NCBI GenBank assembly: GCA_021151835.1
Contig: JAGKWO010000004.1
Coordinates: 62,001-126,000, forward strand
Reading direction: 5' to 3'
Length of the DNA: 64,000 nucleotides
Source: Gammaproteobacteria bacterium
GTDB taxonomy: Bacteria > Pseudomonadota > Gammaproteobacteria > Pseudomonadales > Cellvibrionaceae
Below the pieces are notes generated by a model, which was given only the letters and a program-made list of their open reading frames with translations, was not told where the DNA came from and ran no database searches. The position numbers were made by a program, and so were the translations under genes. Within the stretch, counting starts at the first letter, position 1. Each line of letters opens with the position of its first letter. Positions 9,666 to 19,142 of the stretch are shown piece after piece.

Positions 9666-11576
9666 GTGTCTGAACCCAACGCCACTCATTCCGCCACCCA
9701 TGGATTTGTTTACAGGGATTTTCATAAACAAAATATCAAACGCTTGATGCAAATACTGCGCGCAACCCAGATTGCATTATTGCTTGTCAGTATTATCAGC
9801 ATTACCACTGGCCGCTATAGCGACACCATCATCATGCTGGCAACCGGTGTTTTCCTGTTTTGTGTCGATTGGCTGGTTTATAAAAAGCATCCGCTCGCAG
9901 GCACGTATGTTTTTCTCATTACGTTAACCTTAATGCTGTCTTACCTGATTTGGGTAGGCAGCGGTATTCGCGACAGCGCGTTGCTGGGTTTTTGCGGGGT
10001 ATTGATTTTTGCAGCTACGCTTGGCAATCGCCGGTTGCTGGTGTGTTTGCTAGCGGTAATGGTAACCGTTTTATTGGCCATTGCTTATGTGAATGACCGC
10101 GGTATTTACCAGCATCAAATTGAACCGACCAATCTTGCCACCGGCGCTATCGTTATTATTATTTTATGTGTGGTGGGCCTGGCAGCCTGGTTGCTGGCAC
10201 ACGATTATCGTTTCGCGCTGGATGAACTCGCGCGCGAAAATGATCGGGTAAGGACAGCCAAAAATCATATCGAACACATGGCCTTGCACGATGCGTTAAC
10301 CGGCCTTCCCAATCGCCTGCTCGCACAAAGTAATTTTGAAACTATCTACCAATACGCAAAAGCCCATCAACAACAGCTCGGCATTATTTTTATCGATCTC
10401 GATAATTTAAAACCCATTAATGATTCCCTTGGCCACCAGGCGGGTGACCAGATTTTAGAAGAAGTGGCCCTGCGCTTATTAAGTTATACCCGCAAAGTAG
10501 ATCACGTGTGTCGTTTTGGTGGCGATGAATTTATTGTATTTATGCCGAATATCCAATCGGAAGAAGATGCCTCCAAAGCCAGCCTGGAAATTTTACAACT
10601 CGTTTCAGAAAATTATTTGTATCGCAATATCGAAATTTTCTGCACGTGTTCAATAGGCATTGCGTTGGCGCCGCAGGATGGTGAAGACCTGGACACCCTG
10701 ATTAAAAAAGCCGATATCGCCATGTATCACTCCAAGGATTCAGGGCGCAACAGTTTCCGGTTTTTTAATCCGGCCATTAACCGCAATATGCTCGACCATA
10801 TCAGTTTAATTTCCGGTATGCGCAAAGCCTTGCACGACGAACAATTCGCACTGTATTACCAGCCCAAGATTGATTTGCAGGCAAATCGCATTTGCGGTTT
10901 GGAGGCACTGCTGCGCTGGAATCACCCGGAACAGGGTTTTATTTCGCCAGCGACATTTATTCCGCTCGCAGAATCATCGGGTTTGATTATCCAGCTCGGC
11001 GAATGGGTAATTAATGCGGCTTGCCGCCAGGCCAAGGCGTGGCTGGAGGCCGGCTTTCTGGATTTCAGTGTGGCAGTAAATATTTCTTCGATCCAATTCA
11101 AACGCGGCAACATTGATGTCATCGTGCTTAACGCCCTCTCCAACGCACAACTGCCACCGGAATACCTGGAGCTGGAGCTTACCGAATCGCTGCTGATTGA
11201 GGACAGTGATCGCTTGGTACATACACTCGCCGTGCTGCGCAGTGAAGGGGTACATTTTTCGATTGATGATTTTGGTACCGGTTATTCCAACCTCGGTTAT
11301 TTGAAAAAATTTGAAGTGGGCGCATTAAAAATCGATCAATCCTTTGTGCGTAAAATGGATGACCAAACCGGCGATGCCGCGATAGTGCGTGCCATTATCC
11401 AGATGGCTTCCAGCCTCGGTTTAAAAACCATTGCTGAAGGTGTGGAAGATGCAAATACTGCTGCTTTGCTACGCGGCCTGGGTTGTAATGAAGCACAAGG
11501 ATACTATTGGGCCAGGCCGATGCCGGCGAATGAAGTTGAAAATTTTTGCAAAAGCTGGCCATCATCATCGAATTAA
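9666..11576 (+). CDS. Membrane-bound GGDEF-EAL cyclic-di-GMP protein
   Basis: This is a bifunctional-type c-di-GMP enzyme of 636 aa. Six or so transmembrane helices (about residues 30-180) form an unnamed sensor region and are followed by a short linker. The GGDEF domain has an intact GGDEF at 285-289, preceded by an inhibitory I-site RKVD at 276-279. The EAL domain has EAL at 413-415 and retains the catalytic-site motifs NISSIQF, LELTES, IDDFGTGYSN, KIDQSFV and IAEGVED. On sequence both cyclase and phosphodiesterase could be active. The start is a GTG at 9666, the first in-frame start. The gene appears monocistronic. Surface-polymer control is a usual target of such proteins, but no link to the downstream EPS locus can be read here. 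Confidence 0.9.
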   Translation: MSEPNATHSATHGFVYRDFHKQNIKRLMQILRATQIALLLVSIISITTGRYSDTIIMLATGVFLFCVDWLVYKKHPLAGTYVFLITLTLMLSYLIWVGSGIRDSALLGFCGVLIFAATLGNRRLLVCLLAVMVTVLLAIAYVNDRGIYQHQIEPTNLATGAIVIIILCVVGLAAWLLAHDYRFALDELARENDRVRTAKNHIEHMALHDALTGLPNRLLAQSNFETIYQYAKAHQQQLGIIFIDLDNLKPINDSLGHQAGDQILEEVALRLLSYTRKVDHVCRFGGDEFIVFMPNIQSEEDASKASLEILQLVSENYLYRNIEIFCTCSIGIALAPQDGEDLDTLIKKADIAMYHSKDSGRNSFRFFNPAINRNMLDHISLISGMRKALHDEQFALYYQPKIDLQANRICGLEALLRWNHPEQGFISPATFIPLAESSGLIIQLGEWVINAACRQAKAWLEAGFLDFSVAVNISSIQFKRGNIDVIVLNALSNAQLPPEYLELELTESLLIEDSDRLVHTLAVLRSEGVHFSIDDFGTGYSNLGYLKKFEVGALKIDQSFVRKMDDQTGDAAIVRAIIQMASSLGLKTIAEGVEDANTAALLRGLGCNEAQGYYWARPMPANEVENFCKSWPSSSN

Positions 11577-11761
11577 ACGCATCCATTTTTTGTCTGTCAC
11601 CCGGCAACAAACAACCTGAATGTGTTTATCACCCGCACCATTTTTATTAGAAAAGTGGCGTTTTATTTTTAACAGTAAACAATCTTCCAGCAATCACATT
11701 TATTCCGCACCAGCACTTTCATACCGCACGGGTTTTTCCGCCGCATCACAAGCACAACTGG

Positions 11762-11767
11762 TATACT
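11762..11767 (+). promoter_or_regulatory. Possible extended -10 promoter of the esterase gene
   Basis: TATACT at 11762-11767 is preceded by TGG, an extended -10 arrangement, and no -35 is evident. It would give a leader of about 100 bases before the ATG at 11876. The leader includes a TAGCCAATTGGCCTA palindrome. The rest of the 299-bp gap (11577-11875) shows no gene. Confidence 0.35.
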
Positions 11768-11875
11768 AGTAGCCCAATTTCAGTCTTCAACTACCGCTGT
11801 CCGTTGCGCAAGGGATTCGGGCCACTCGTGCGCAGCGGGTTTAGCCAATTGGCCTACGCACGAAGGATTATCTCC

Positions 11876-13222
11876 ATGATTAAAATAATTCATAAAATTA
11901 CTACATCTGCTCTACCCGTATTAACCGCCAGTGTGTTGCTCGCCAGCCTGGATACCAGCGCTGCCAGTTTGCGTGAGGTCACCGGCTTTGGTACTAATCC
12001 CACCAACTTGCGCATGCATTTGTATGTCCCCGACGGATTGCCCAACAACGCTCCCATCCTGGTCGCCAACCACTATTGCACCGGCACCGGCCCGGCACTT
12101 TATTCCGGGACCCAGTTTGCAGCGCTCGCTGATCGCTACGGATTTATCGTGATTTACCCGAGCGCGACACGCAGCGGCCAGTGTTTTGATGTGTCTTCTG
12201 CGCAGGCCTTGCGCCGTGGCGGCGGTAGTGATCCGGTGGGAATTATGTCGATGGTGAACTACGTACAGCAGAACTATAACGTGGATTCTACGCGCATCTT
12301 TGTTACGGGCGTTTCCTCCGGCGCGATGATGACGCAAGTATTGCTCGGCCTTTACCCCGATGTGTTTAAAGCCGGCGCGTCCTTTGCCGGTGTCCCCTTC
12401 GCTTGTTTCGCCACCACCAATGGCAGCACCTGGAACAGCGACTGCGCCAACGGCACTATCAGCCGCACTGCGCAGCAGTGGGGTGATTTGGTGCGCAATG
12501 CCTACCCGGGTTATACGGGTGCGCGCCCGCGTGTGCAACTCTGGCACGGTACGGCAGATACCACGCTGCGCTACCCGAATTTTAATGAGGCTATCAAGCA
12601 GTGGACTAATGTGCACGGGATTAGCCAGACACCAGTCTCTACCGATACGCCTTCATCCGGCGCTACCCGCACCCGTTACGGCACCAGCGGTGGCCAGGCT
12701 CTGGTGGAAGCTATCAGCCTGCAAGGCACCGGCCACAATATTCCGGTAAACGCAGCAGAGGCAATTCGCTTTTTCGGCCTGACCAGCCCGGTAGCTTCCA
12801 GCGTTGCTTCTTCGCGTGCGCCAGCCAGCTCCAGCGCGGTCAGTAGCTCCTTGCGCAGCAGTGTTGGCAGTTCGGTCGTTGCCACCAGCAGTGCGCGCAG
12901 TAGCACGGCATCCAGCAACGCTACCGGGGGCAATTGCAGTTATGTGATTACCAATAACTGGGGTTCCGGGTTCACCGGTGCTATTCGCATCACCAACAAA
13001 CGTACGACGACGATCAACGGGTGGAGTGTGAGTTGGCGCTACACCAATGGCACCAGCCTGAGCGGGACCTGGAATGCCACCATCACTGGCAGCAATCCAT
13101 ACACTGCCACCAATCTCGGTTGGAACAGCAGCATCCAGCCCGGCCAAACCGTAGAGTTCGGTTTCCAGGGTAATCACAACAGCGCAGAAATTCCGGTGGT
13201 AACCGGCGCGGCGTGCAATTAA
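11876..13222 (+). CDS. Secreted CE1-like esterase with serine-rich linker and CBM2
   Basis: This is probably an acetylxylan/feruloyl-type esterase of the PHB-depolymerase/CE1 alpha-beta-hydrolase group, which removes ester groups from hemicellulose outside the cell. Order of parts in the 448-aa product: a signal peptide ending near TSAAS; a catalytic domain to about residue 300 with the nucleophile elbow GVSSG (Ser about 147), an acidic loop HGTADTT and GTGHNIP (catalytic His); a Ser/Ala-rich linker; and a C-terminal CBM2 (about 350-448). The CBM2 has paired Cys and Trp residues in NNWGSGFTG, NGWSVSW and NLGWNSS. The start ATG at 11876 is preceded by GAAGGA at 8 bases; the longer in-frame extension has no ribosome-binding site and would bury the signal peptide. 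Poly(hydroxyalkanoate) depolymerase activity is an alternative but is unlikely with a cellulose-binding module. Confidence 0.88.
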   Translation: MIKIIHKITTSALPVLTASVLLASLDTSAASLREVTGFGTNPTNLRMHLYVPDGLPNNAPILVANHYCTGTGPALYSGTQFAALADRYGFIVIYPSATRSGQCFDVSSAQALRRGGGSDPVGIMSMVNYVQQNYNVDSTRIFVTGVSSGAMMTQVLLGLYPDVFKAGASFAGVPFACFATTNGSTWNSDCANGTISRTAQQWGDLVRNAYPGYTGARPRVQLWHGTADTTLRYPNFNEAIKQWTNVHGISQTPVSTDTPSSGATRTRYGTSGGQALVEAISLQGTGHNIPVNAAEAIRFFGLTSPVASSVASSRAPASSSAVSSSLRSSVGSSVVATSSARSSTASSNATGGNCSYVITNNWGSGFTGAIRITNKRTTTINGWSVSWRYTNGTSLSGTWNATITGSNPYTATNLGWNSSIQPGQTVEFGFQGNHNSAEIPVVTGAACN

Positions 13223-13244
13223 TTATTCGCGTGTAAAAATAAAA

Positions 13245-13270
13245 AAGCCGATGGTAATTGCCATCGGCTT
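13245..13270 (-). terminator. Intrinsic terminator of the GNAT gene
   Basis: Ten-bp arms AAGCCGATGG / CCATCGGCTT enclose a 6-base loop. Read on the minus strand, the stem is followed by a T-rich tract, so it ends the leftward transcript. There is no T-tract on the plus side. Confidence 0.75.
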
Positions 13271-13293
13271 GCGCGGAACATTCAATAAAATAA

Positions 13294-13752
13294 TTAACGC
13301 ATCACGCGTGTCATAAATACGCTGTAAGGGTCTTCCTTGTAATCTGCAAATGGCTCGCAATATTCAAAACCGTAACGCTCATATAATGTGCGTGCGGGGA
13401 TAAAAAAATCCTGCGCGCCGGTTTCCAGGCTCAAGCGTTGATAGTTACGCTGGCTAGCTACTGCCAGAATATGTTCCAGCATTGCCTTGCCTACGCCTGT
13501 CCCGCGCGCACGATTGGATGAACGCATGGATTTTATTTCCGCATGGGTTGGATCCAATTCTTTTATCGCCCCGCAACCAGCCAGCTCATCGTTATCCCAC
13601 ACACTCCAGAAGGTGATTTCCGGTTTGCGCAATTTGTTCAAATCCAATGCATGCACACTTTCCGGTGGCGATGTCGCATACATATCCTGCAAATGCTCAT
13701 TCAATAATTCCGCGATCTCGGGACTGGTTAAATCATCTATACGGATTTGCAT
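13294..13752 (-). CDS. GNAT-family N-acetyltransferase
   Basis: This 152-aa protein has the single GNAT fold. The acetyl-CoA-binding motif A is visible as RARGTGVGKAMLEHIL, and motif B as LYERYGFEYCEPF. The N-terminus (IRIDDLTSPEIAELLNEHL) and the AGCGAIKEL strand resemble the YsnE/PhnO-like branch. Its substrate is unknown. It is transcribed leftward with its own terminator, 60 bases after the MATE exporter start-side gene ends, so a shared transcript with the exporter gene's strand neighbour is possible but unproven. Confidence 0.82.
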   Translation of the reverse strand: MQIRIDDLTSPEIAELLNEHLQDMYATSPPESVHALDLNKLRKPEITFWSVWDNDELAGCGAIKELDPTHAEIKSMRSSNRARGTGVGKAMLEHILAVASQRNYQRLSLETGAQDFFIPARTLYERYGFEYCEPFADYKEDPYSVFMTRVMR

Positions 13753-13812
13753 GTGAGTTTTCCTTTATTTTACGAACAGCAAAACGGTGCGGTATTGCGC
13801 GGCAATTAAAAA

Positions 13813-15189
13813 TTATCTCGTCAAATTATTCATCCACTTCTTACTAGCGATACGGCGAATCACCGGAATAAATTTCAACCCGTCTTCCAGGAACATCAGG
13901 GCATAAATATAGACAAATGAAATCTTGGCCAGGAATACCGTGGCGATATAAACAGGCAAGCCAAAGCCCCACATCACAATCGTATCGGTAATCAAGGTAA
14001 AGCGATTATCACCACCAGCGCGCAATACGCCAATAATACGCATCATGTTAATCACCTTCACCCACACCAGCAGGCAAAACACACCGAGGGTGTTTAATAA
14101 CAATTCGGTAGAATTTTCGTCGAGTTGATCAAAAATAGTTAACACCCAGGGGCGGGCAAACCAGAGCGATGTGCAAAAAATAATAAGCAGTATAAACGTG
14201 AGGCGATCAAAAAATTTGTGCAGGTGCCAGGCGGTATCGTTATTGCCGGCGCCCAACTCGCGCCCGATCAATACTGCCGATGCATTGGCGAAACCGACAA
14301 ACAATGCAAAGAATGCGCTTTCGATAGGTACGATCACGCCCATCACCGCGAGTGCATTGGTACCCGCATAACCGGTCATCAAATGGTAGGTAGAATTTCC
14401 CACGGCCCAAATGGCGTAATTAGCGACTAACGGCATTGAGAAAGCGAGGTAGCGATTGATTTGGGTTTTATCCAAACCCATTTTCAATTGCGCCACATTC
14501 AAGGCAAAACCATGCTTGCGCGCGTAAACCCAACCAATAACAATACATAATTGCAGGATGCGCGCCGACAAGGTCGCCCAGGCGGCACCGGCAACACCCA
14601 ATGCCGGAAAGCCCCAGTTACCTTCAATCAATGCATAATTGCCGACAATATTTAATGCCGCCGCAAACACGCCGGCAACCAATGGCATAGTCGTGCTCCC
14701 CAGCGCGCGCAATGACGCTTCGTAAATAACAATCCATTGCGTTAGCAATAATGTCGGGGCAGTAATAATTAAAAATTGCGCGGCGAGTGTTACCACTTCC
14801 GGATCCGGATTTACCCAGGCCACCCAGGTATTGGATGCAAAACCAAAAGCCAGCGTAAACGGCAACATCACCAGGGTTCCCACCAGCAATGTCACGGCAA
14901 GTGTGCGCTGGCAACTGGGAAAATCTTTTGCACCGGTGTACTGCGCGATCAAAATACTGCAGCCGGTAGCCAAACCACTCATCAGTACCAATAGCAGAAA
15001 ATGAATTTTTGCAGCGAGCCCAACCGCAGCAATTGCCGTCGCACCCAAACCACCGACCATAATGACGTCGGCCATTCCCAATAAGGACTGCAATAACATT
15101 TGCGCCGCAACCGGCAGCGATAACAAGAGTACGCTACGCGAGAACGCACGCTTATCATGCATGGAAACAGGTTCAGGGGTGGCAACCAC
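13813..15189 (-). CDS. MATE-family multidrug/cation antiporter
   Basis: This is a 458-aa, 12-helix inner-membrane exporter of the MatE family (DinF/NorM-like), presumably exchanging drugs or metabolites for Na+ or H+. It shows two homologous halves. The N-terminal half begins SRSVLLLSLPVAAQMLLQSL followed by GMADVIMVGGLGATAIAAV. The second half has AFSMPLVANYAIWAVGN. The GTG at 15189 is supported by GGAG six bases upstream; the next Met is nine codons in. A DUF418 membrane-protein gene is divergent. Substrate unknown. Confidence 0.87.
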   Translation of the reverse strand: MVATPEPVSMHDKRAFSRSVLLLSLPVAAQMLLQSLLGMADVIMVGGLGATAIAAVGLAAKIHFLLLVLMSGLATGCSILIAQYTGAKDFPSCQRTLAVTLLVGTLVMLPFTLAFGFASNTWVAWVNPDPEVVTLAAQFLIITAPTLLLTQWIVIYEASLRALGSTTMPLVAGVFAAALNIVGNYALIEGNWGFPALGVAGAAWATLSARILQLCIVIGWVYARKHGFALNVAQLKMGLDKTQINRYLAFSMPLVANYAIWAVGNSTYHLMTGYAGTNALAVMGVIVPIESAFFALFVGFANASAVLIGRELGAGNNDTAWHLHKFFDRLTFILLIIFCTSLWFARPWVLTIFDQLDENSTELLLNTLGVFCLLVWVKVINMMRIIGVLRAGGDNRFTLITDTIVMWGFGLPVYIATVFLAKISFVYIYALMFLEDGLKFIPVIRRIASKKWMNNLTR

Positions 15190-15432
15190 GAAAAACTCCG
15201 GCGGGAAAATAATAATCCATTATAAAGCTATTCAATCACTGCCACTGTTAATAAGTGGTAAGACAAGAGGTTCACTTTACGCACTTGCGCAAACCGGTCC
15301 ACTTATTCCGGATATCACACAAAAGTGATAAGCGTTCGCGCTTATACCCGAACGATTTAACAATTCTTAAGCAGGCAGAATAATAAAGGTCGCTAGACTT
15401 AACCAATAATATTAATTACGGGAAATGCTTCC

Positions 15433-16641
15433 ATGCAGAATACTTTTTCACCCGCGCCGTCATTCATCACTCCCAAACCCCAACGCATCGAATTGGTTGA
15501 TGCTATACGCGGCTTCGCACTGATGGGCATTTGCCTGGTGCACTTTATGGAATATTTCGAACTGTACTGGATTAACCAGGACCCGACACTGCTGCACAAT
15601 ATTGTGTTCTTTTTATTTGCAGGGAAGGCTTACGCCATTTTTGCATTAATGTTTGGCTTGAGTTTTTTTATCATTATGGATAACCAGGCGCGCAAAGGCG
15701 TGGACTTTCGTTACCGTTTTGCATGGCGCCTGGTGATTTTATTGATTATCGGTTATATCCATACACTCTTGTACCTGGGTGATATTTTATCGGTGTTGGG
15801 CATTATCGGCTTGAGTTTGTTGTTTGTACAAAAGCTTAACAATCGCTGGCTGTTAATTGCCGCTGTCCTCTGCCTGATGCAATTGCCATTCTATTACCAA
15901 TTGTATGCCGCGCTGAATAATTGGCCCGGTGCCAATGATGCACCTGCGCATTGGGCCGTGTTTTCGGAAGTCTATAGTACAATTGCCAAAGCAACGAGTT
16001 TTTCCGAACTGATTGCAGTGAACAGCTGGGATGGCCTCACCGCCAAATGGTTGTACTTTGTAGAATCAGGACGCGGCATTCAATTAGTGGGTTTATTTAT
16101 TGTTGGCTTGCTATTAGGGCGCATCGGTTTCTTCACGCAAGTTGAGCGCTTCGCCAAAGCACGCGTCGTTGCGCTGGTTATTGCATTGGTTGCAACTACT
16201 GCGTTTTATGTGCTCGATAATTACCTGAAACAACTGCCCGCTACTATTCTGCAAGAAAAAGGCATGGCAAAAATGTATCTGGAACAAATCATCGGCTGCT
16301 ATTTAAGTACAGCGATGATGGCATCGATCCTGTTATTGTTTATCCAGCTGTATTTGTGGCAACCACTAACAAAAACCTTGAACCTGCTTGCGCCTTGCGG
16401 CCGCATCAGTTTGAGCATTTATTTAATCCAGGCGGTTGCAGGTGTGCCACTATTTTATTCCGTTGGATTGGGCGGATACCTGACCCTTGGCCAAACCAAT
16501 AGTTTTTTACTCGGCGTTGCTTTTTATGGGTTATTAATAGCCATAGCGCATTGGTGGGTAAAACGTTTTTATTATGGCCCGGTTGAATGGTTGTGGCGTA
16601 GCGCTACTTATATGACGACCAGGGTTCCATTCAAACGGTAA
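15433..16641 (+). CDS. DUF418-family polytopic membrane protein (YeiB-like)
   Basis: This 402-aa inner-membrane protein has about ten hydrophobic helices. The typical opening RIELVDAIRGFALMGICLVHF and the C-terminal DUF418 block (LAPCGRISLSIYLIQAVAG) are both present. The family (YeiB and relatives) is distantly related to membrane acyltransferases and its function is not established. The ATG at 15433 has a GGGAAATG context 10 bases upstream. The gene is single, divergent from the MATE gene and ends at a terminator. Confidence 0.85.
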   Translation: MQNTFSPAPSFITPKPQRIELVDAIRGFALMGICLVHFMEYFELYWINQDPTLLHNIVFFLFAGKAYAIFALMFGLSFFIIMDNQARKGVDFRYRFAWRLVILLIIGYIHTLLYLGDILSVLGIIGLSLLFVQKLNNRWLLIAAVLCLMQLPFYYQLYAALNNWPGANDAPAHWAVFSEVYSTIAKATSFSELIAVNSWDGLTAKWLYFVESGRGIQLVGLFIVGLLLGRIGFFTQVERFAKARVVALVIALVATTAFYVLDNYLKQLPATILQEKGMAKMYLEQIIGCYLSTAMMASILLLFIQLYLWQPLTKTLNLLAPCGRISLSIYLIQAVAGVPLFYSVGLGGYLTLGQTNSFLLGVAFYGLLIAIAHWWVKRFYYGPVEWLWRSATYMTTRVPFKR

Positions 16642-16662
16642 TCCGGAAATTAATTGCTCAAC

Positions 16663-16697
16663 AAGGTATCGCAATGCGCGATACCTTTATTATTTTC
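16663..16697 (+). terminator. Intrinsic terminator after the DUF418 gene
   Basis: Arms AAGGTATCGC (16663-16672) and GCGATACCTT (16678-16687) enclose a 5-base loop and are followed by TATTATTTT. It separates this gene from convergent pbpC. Confidence 0.85.
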
Positions 16698-16700
16698 CAT

Positions 16701-19100
16701 CTACTGACTCTCTTCACCAATCACATTAAAGCGTCGTTCCAATTTATAACCGTTCTTATCCATTACTAACAATTTATGCATGCCCGGCTCAAGCGATGCT
16801 TCACGCTCGTGGAATACTTTAGTCTCACCCAGAAACTCATCGTCCAGATGCCAGTACAGTGTTGCCGCCGAATCGCGATGCACGGCTTTGAGCACCACAC
16901 GACTGCGCTTGCCATCCAGATCGACCGGAATATAAATCCGGCTTTGTGCTTGCGGATAAATTAATTCCATTGGATTGTCATCATCTACTTGCGCAGAGTC
17001 CGCAAGGCAATCGCGCCGCCAGGGCGGCAAGGTGCGATACTCGCTGTGATGCTGCCGCCAATAAAATTCCTGCGTTGGCGGCAACAAAAACCAATTCGCT
17101 GCTTGCATATTGCTTACCGTTTCGCAGCGATTATGCACACGAAATTGTTCGCCTTTATCCAAGTGGATAATGCGATGATAGGGAGTGATTTTTTCGAAAT
17201 GGCTGGAGCGGGGAATTTCCATATCCGTAGCGTCGCATTGGCCACCGGCAAGGTAACCGTCATCCTTGCACACCGAAATTATTTTCAGCGCATGCGCCGG
17301 CTTGGCAAACCAATTTACCTTGGGCAAGGCATCGAACACATCAAATAAAATGGGTGCAGCACTGCTTTGCCCACTGATAAATGTCGCGGGCTCTCCACCG
17401 GCATTGCCAACCCATACACCCAGGGTATAACGGCCGTTGCTGCCAATGGCCCATGCATCGCGCAGGCCATAACTGGTTCCGGTTTTCCAGGCGATGGTTT
17501 GGCTGCCGGCGAAATCGCGCCAGTAATTATCATTACCCGGGCGCGCTACTTCAATTAATGCTTGCAATGTTAACCATGCGGCACCTTGATTAAAAACCGG
17601 TTTGATCCGGTTTAATTCTGCAGTATTTTTTGTTATCAACAACTGCATTGCAGATTGATCTATTTCACCATCGCGCGCGCTGGCGGCAAGGCGTGCATAA
17701 ATTCCGGTTAACTCCCACAGTGTTCCTTCTGCTCCTCCCAGAATCAATGTCAAACCATAATCATCCGCAGGGCGAAATAAACTGGTCATGCCCATCGCCT
17801 GCAATTTTTCCTGAAAGCGACCGATGCCGTAATCGCGCAACATCCGCACTGCCGGAATATTGAGCGAATGCGCTAACGCAAATTGAGCCGGTACGGCACC
17901 GCGAAAAGTGCGATCATAATTTTTCGGGTTGTAACCATTAATCTGCGTGGGAATATCGGCAATTAAACTGGTGGGAGCAAGCTCACCTTCCTGCAACATC
18001 AATCCATATAACAAGGGTTTTAAAATGCTACCGGTGGAGCGCGGGCGTTGCACTATATCTACACTCGGGGCCGCACTGATTTTATTCCGGAACGCTTCAT
18101 TACCGACATAAGCCAGCGTTTGCATACGTTGATGGTCGAGCAATACCAGTGCAATATTATTGACACCATCATTTGCCAGGCGATTACTGTGGCGTTGTGC
18201 AATCTGGTTAGCGAGTTGCTGCAACTGCGGATCAATCGTCGAGGTGAAAATTTTTTGTTCGGGCAACTTTTGTTTTAATGTGGACAACAAATGTGGTGCC
18301 AGCTGCGGCAATATTTGTGGTCGCTCGGGCAAAGGCTCGAGCAATGCCAGTTTTAAATCCAGATCGGAAAAATAATGTTTTTCATGCAATCGTTGCAGCA
18401 AGCGGTTGCGCTTTTGCAAGAGCAGATCGCGTTGCCGTCCGGGGTGAATTAACGCCGGGCTATTGGGCAAAACTGCCAGCAACGCCGATTCAGACCAGGA
18501 TAAATATTCCGGCGAGCGCCCGAAATAACGCCATGCGGCCGCGCGCAGCCCGACAATGTTGCCACCATAGGGGGCATGGCTGGTGTAGTGGATTAATAAG
18601 TCTTCTTTACTAAAACGCCATTCGAGTTTTACTGCCAGTGCCGCTTCCTGAATTTTATTACCCAGCGTGCGCCCGTTATTTTTTTCATCTGGACCATAAA
18701 TTTCCTGACGCAATAGCCGCGCAAGTTGCATTGTGAGGGTGCTGCCGCCGCTGGTAACTTTGCCGGCGGAAATATTTCCCCGTAATGCGCGCGCGATGGA
18801 GAGCGGATTAATTCCGGGATGGCGATAAAAATGACGATCTTCAAATAACAACAGCGATTTTTTATATTTATCCGGCAATTGATCGACCGGTGCAAAACGC
18901 CATTGTTGATCCGCCGCAATACTCGCGCCGAGCAAACTGCCATCACGCGCTAATAACAAAGAGGCATAGGGAGTTGAATAAATACTGGCGGGAAGGGGTG
19001 AGAATTGCAACCAGCCAAGGACAAGGCCGGTTAGCACTAAAAAGCTGGTGAAAAATATGTGGCGACTTATCCAGGCGCGGCTCCATCGCCACAGTTTCAT
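16701..19100 (-). CDS. pbpC: Penicillin-binding protein 1C
   Basis: PBP1C is a bifunctional-type peptidoglycan synthase at the inner membrane. In the 799-aa protein an N-terminal anchor (about 14-35) precedes a GT51 glycosyltransferase domain with catalytic Glu in FEDRHFYRHPG (about 87) and GGSTLTMQLARLL. A transpeptidase domain follows, with SILK (Ser about 358), SLN and KTGTSYGLRDAW. The C-terminus (about 710-795) is the BiPBP_C beta domain specific to PBP1C. E. coli PBP1C is 770 aa. The usual partner gene for an alpha-2-macroglobulin-like protein (yfhM) is not adjacent. It starts 42 bases downstream of the hemY stop, so it may share the hem transcript. Confidence 0.94.
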   Translation of the reverse strand: MKLWRWSRAWISRHIFFTSFLVLTGLVLGWLQFSPLPASIYSTPYASLLLARDGSLLGASIAADQQWRFAPVDQLPDKYKKSLLLFEDRHFYRHPGINPLSIARALRGNISAGKVTSGGSTLTMQLARLLRQEIYGPDEKNNGRTLGNKIQEAALAVKLEWRFSKEDLLIHYTSHAPYGGNIVGLRAAAWRYFGRSPEYLSWSESALLAVLPNSPALIHPGRQRDLLLQKRNRLLQRLHEKHYFSDLDLKLALLEPLPERPQILPQLAPHLLSTLKQKLPEQKIFTSTIDPQLQQLANQIAQRHSNRLANDGVNNIALVLLDHQRMQTLAYVGNEAFRNKISAAPSVDIVQRPRSTGSILKPLLYGLMLQEGELAPTSLIADIPTQINGYNPKNYDRTFRGAVPAQFALAHSLNIPAVRMLRDYGIGRFQEKLQAMGMTSLFRPADDYGLTLILGGAEGTLWELTGIYARLAASARDGEIDQSAMQLLITKNTAELNRIKPVFNQGAAWLTLQALIEVARPGNDNYWRDFAGSQTIAWKTGTSYGLRDAWAIGSNGRYTLGVWVGNAGGEPATFISGQSSAAPILFDVFDALPKVNWFAKPAHALKIISVCKDDGYLAGGQCDATDMEIPRSSHFEKITPYHRIIHLDKGEQFRVHNRCETVSNMQAANWFLLPPTQEFYWRQHHSEYRTLPPWRRDCLADSAQVDDDNPMELIYPQAQSRIYIPVDLDGKRSRVVLKAVHRDSAATLYWHLDDEFLGETKVFHEREASLEPGMHKLLVMDKNGYKLERRFNVIGEESQ

Positions 19101-19142
19101 ACGTTCAACCGATAAGGGTTAGCGAAAATAAGGTAACGCGAA

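Noticed and set aside
13815..15189. Possibility that the MATE protein is a Wzx flippase of the polymer locus
   Set aside because: Its motifs and two-fold MatE symmetry fit a cation antiporter, and it lies 28 kb from the polysaccharide genes.
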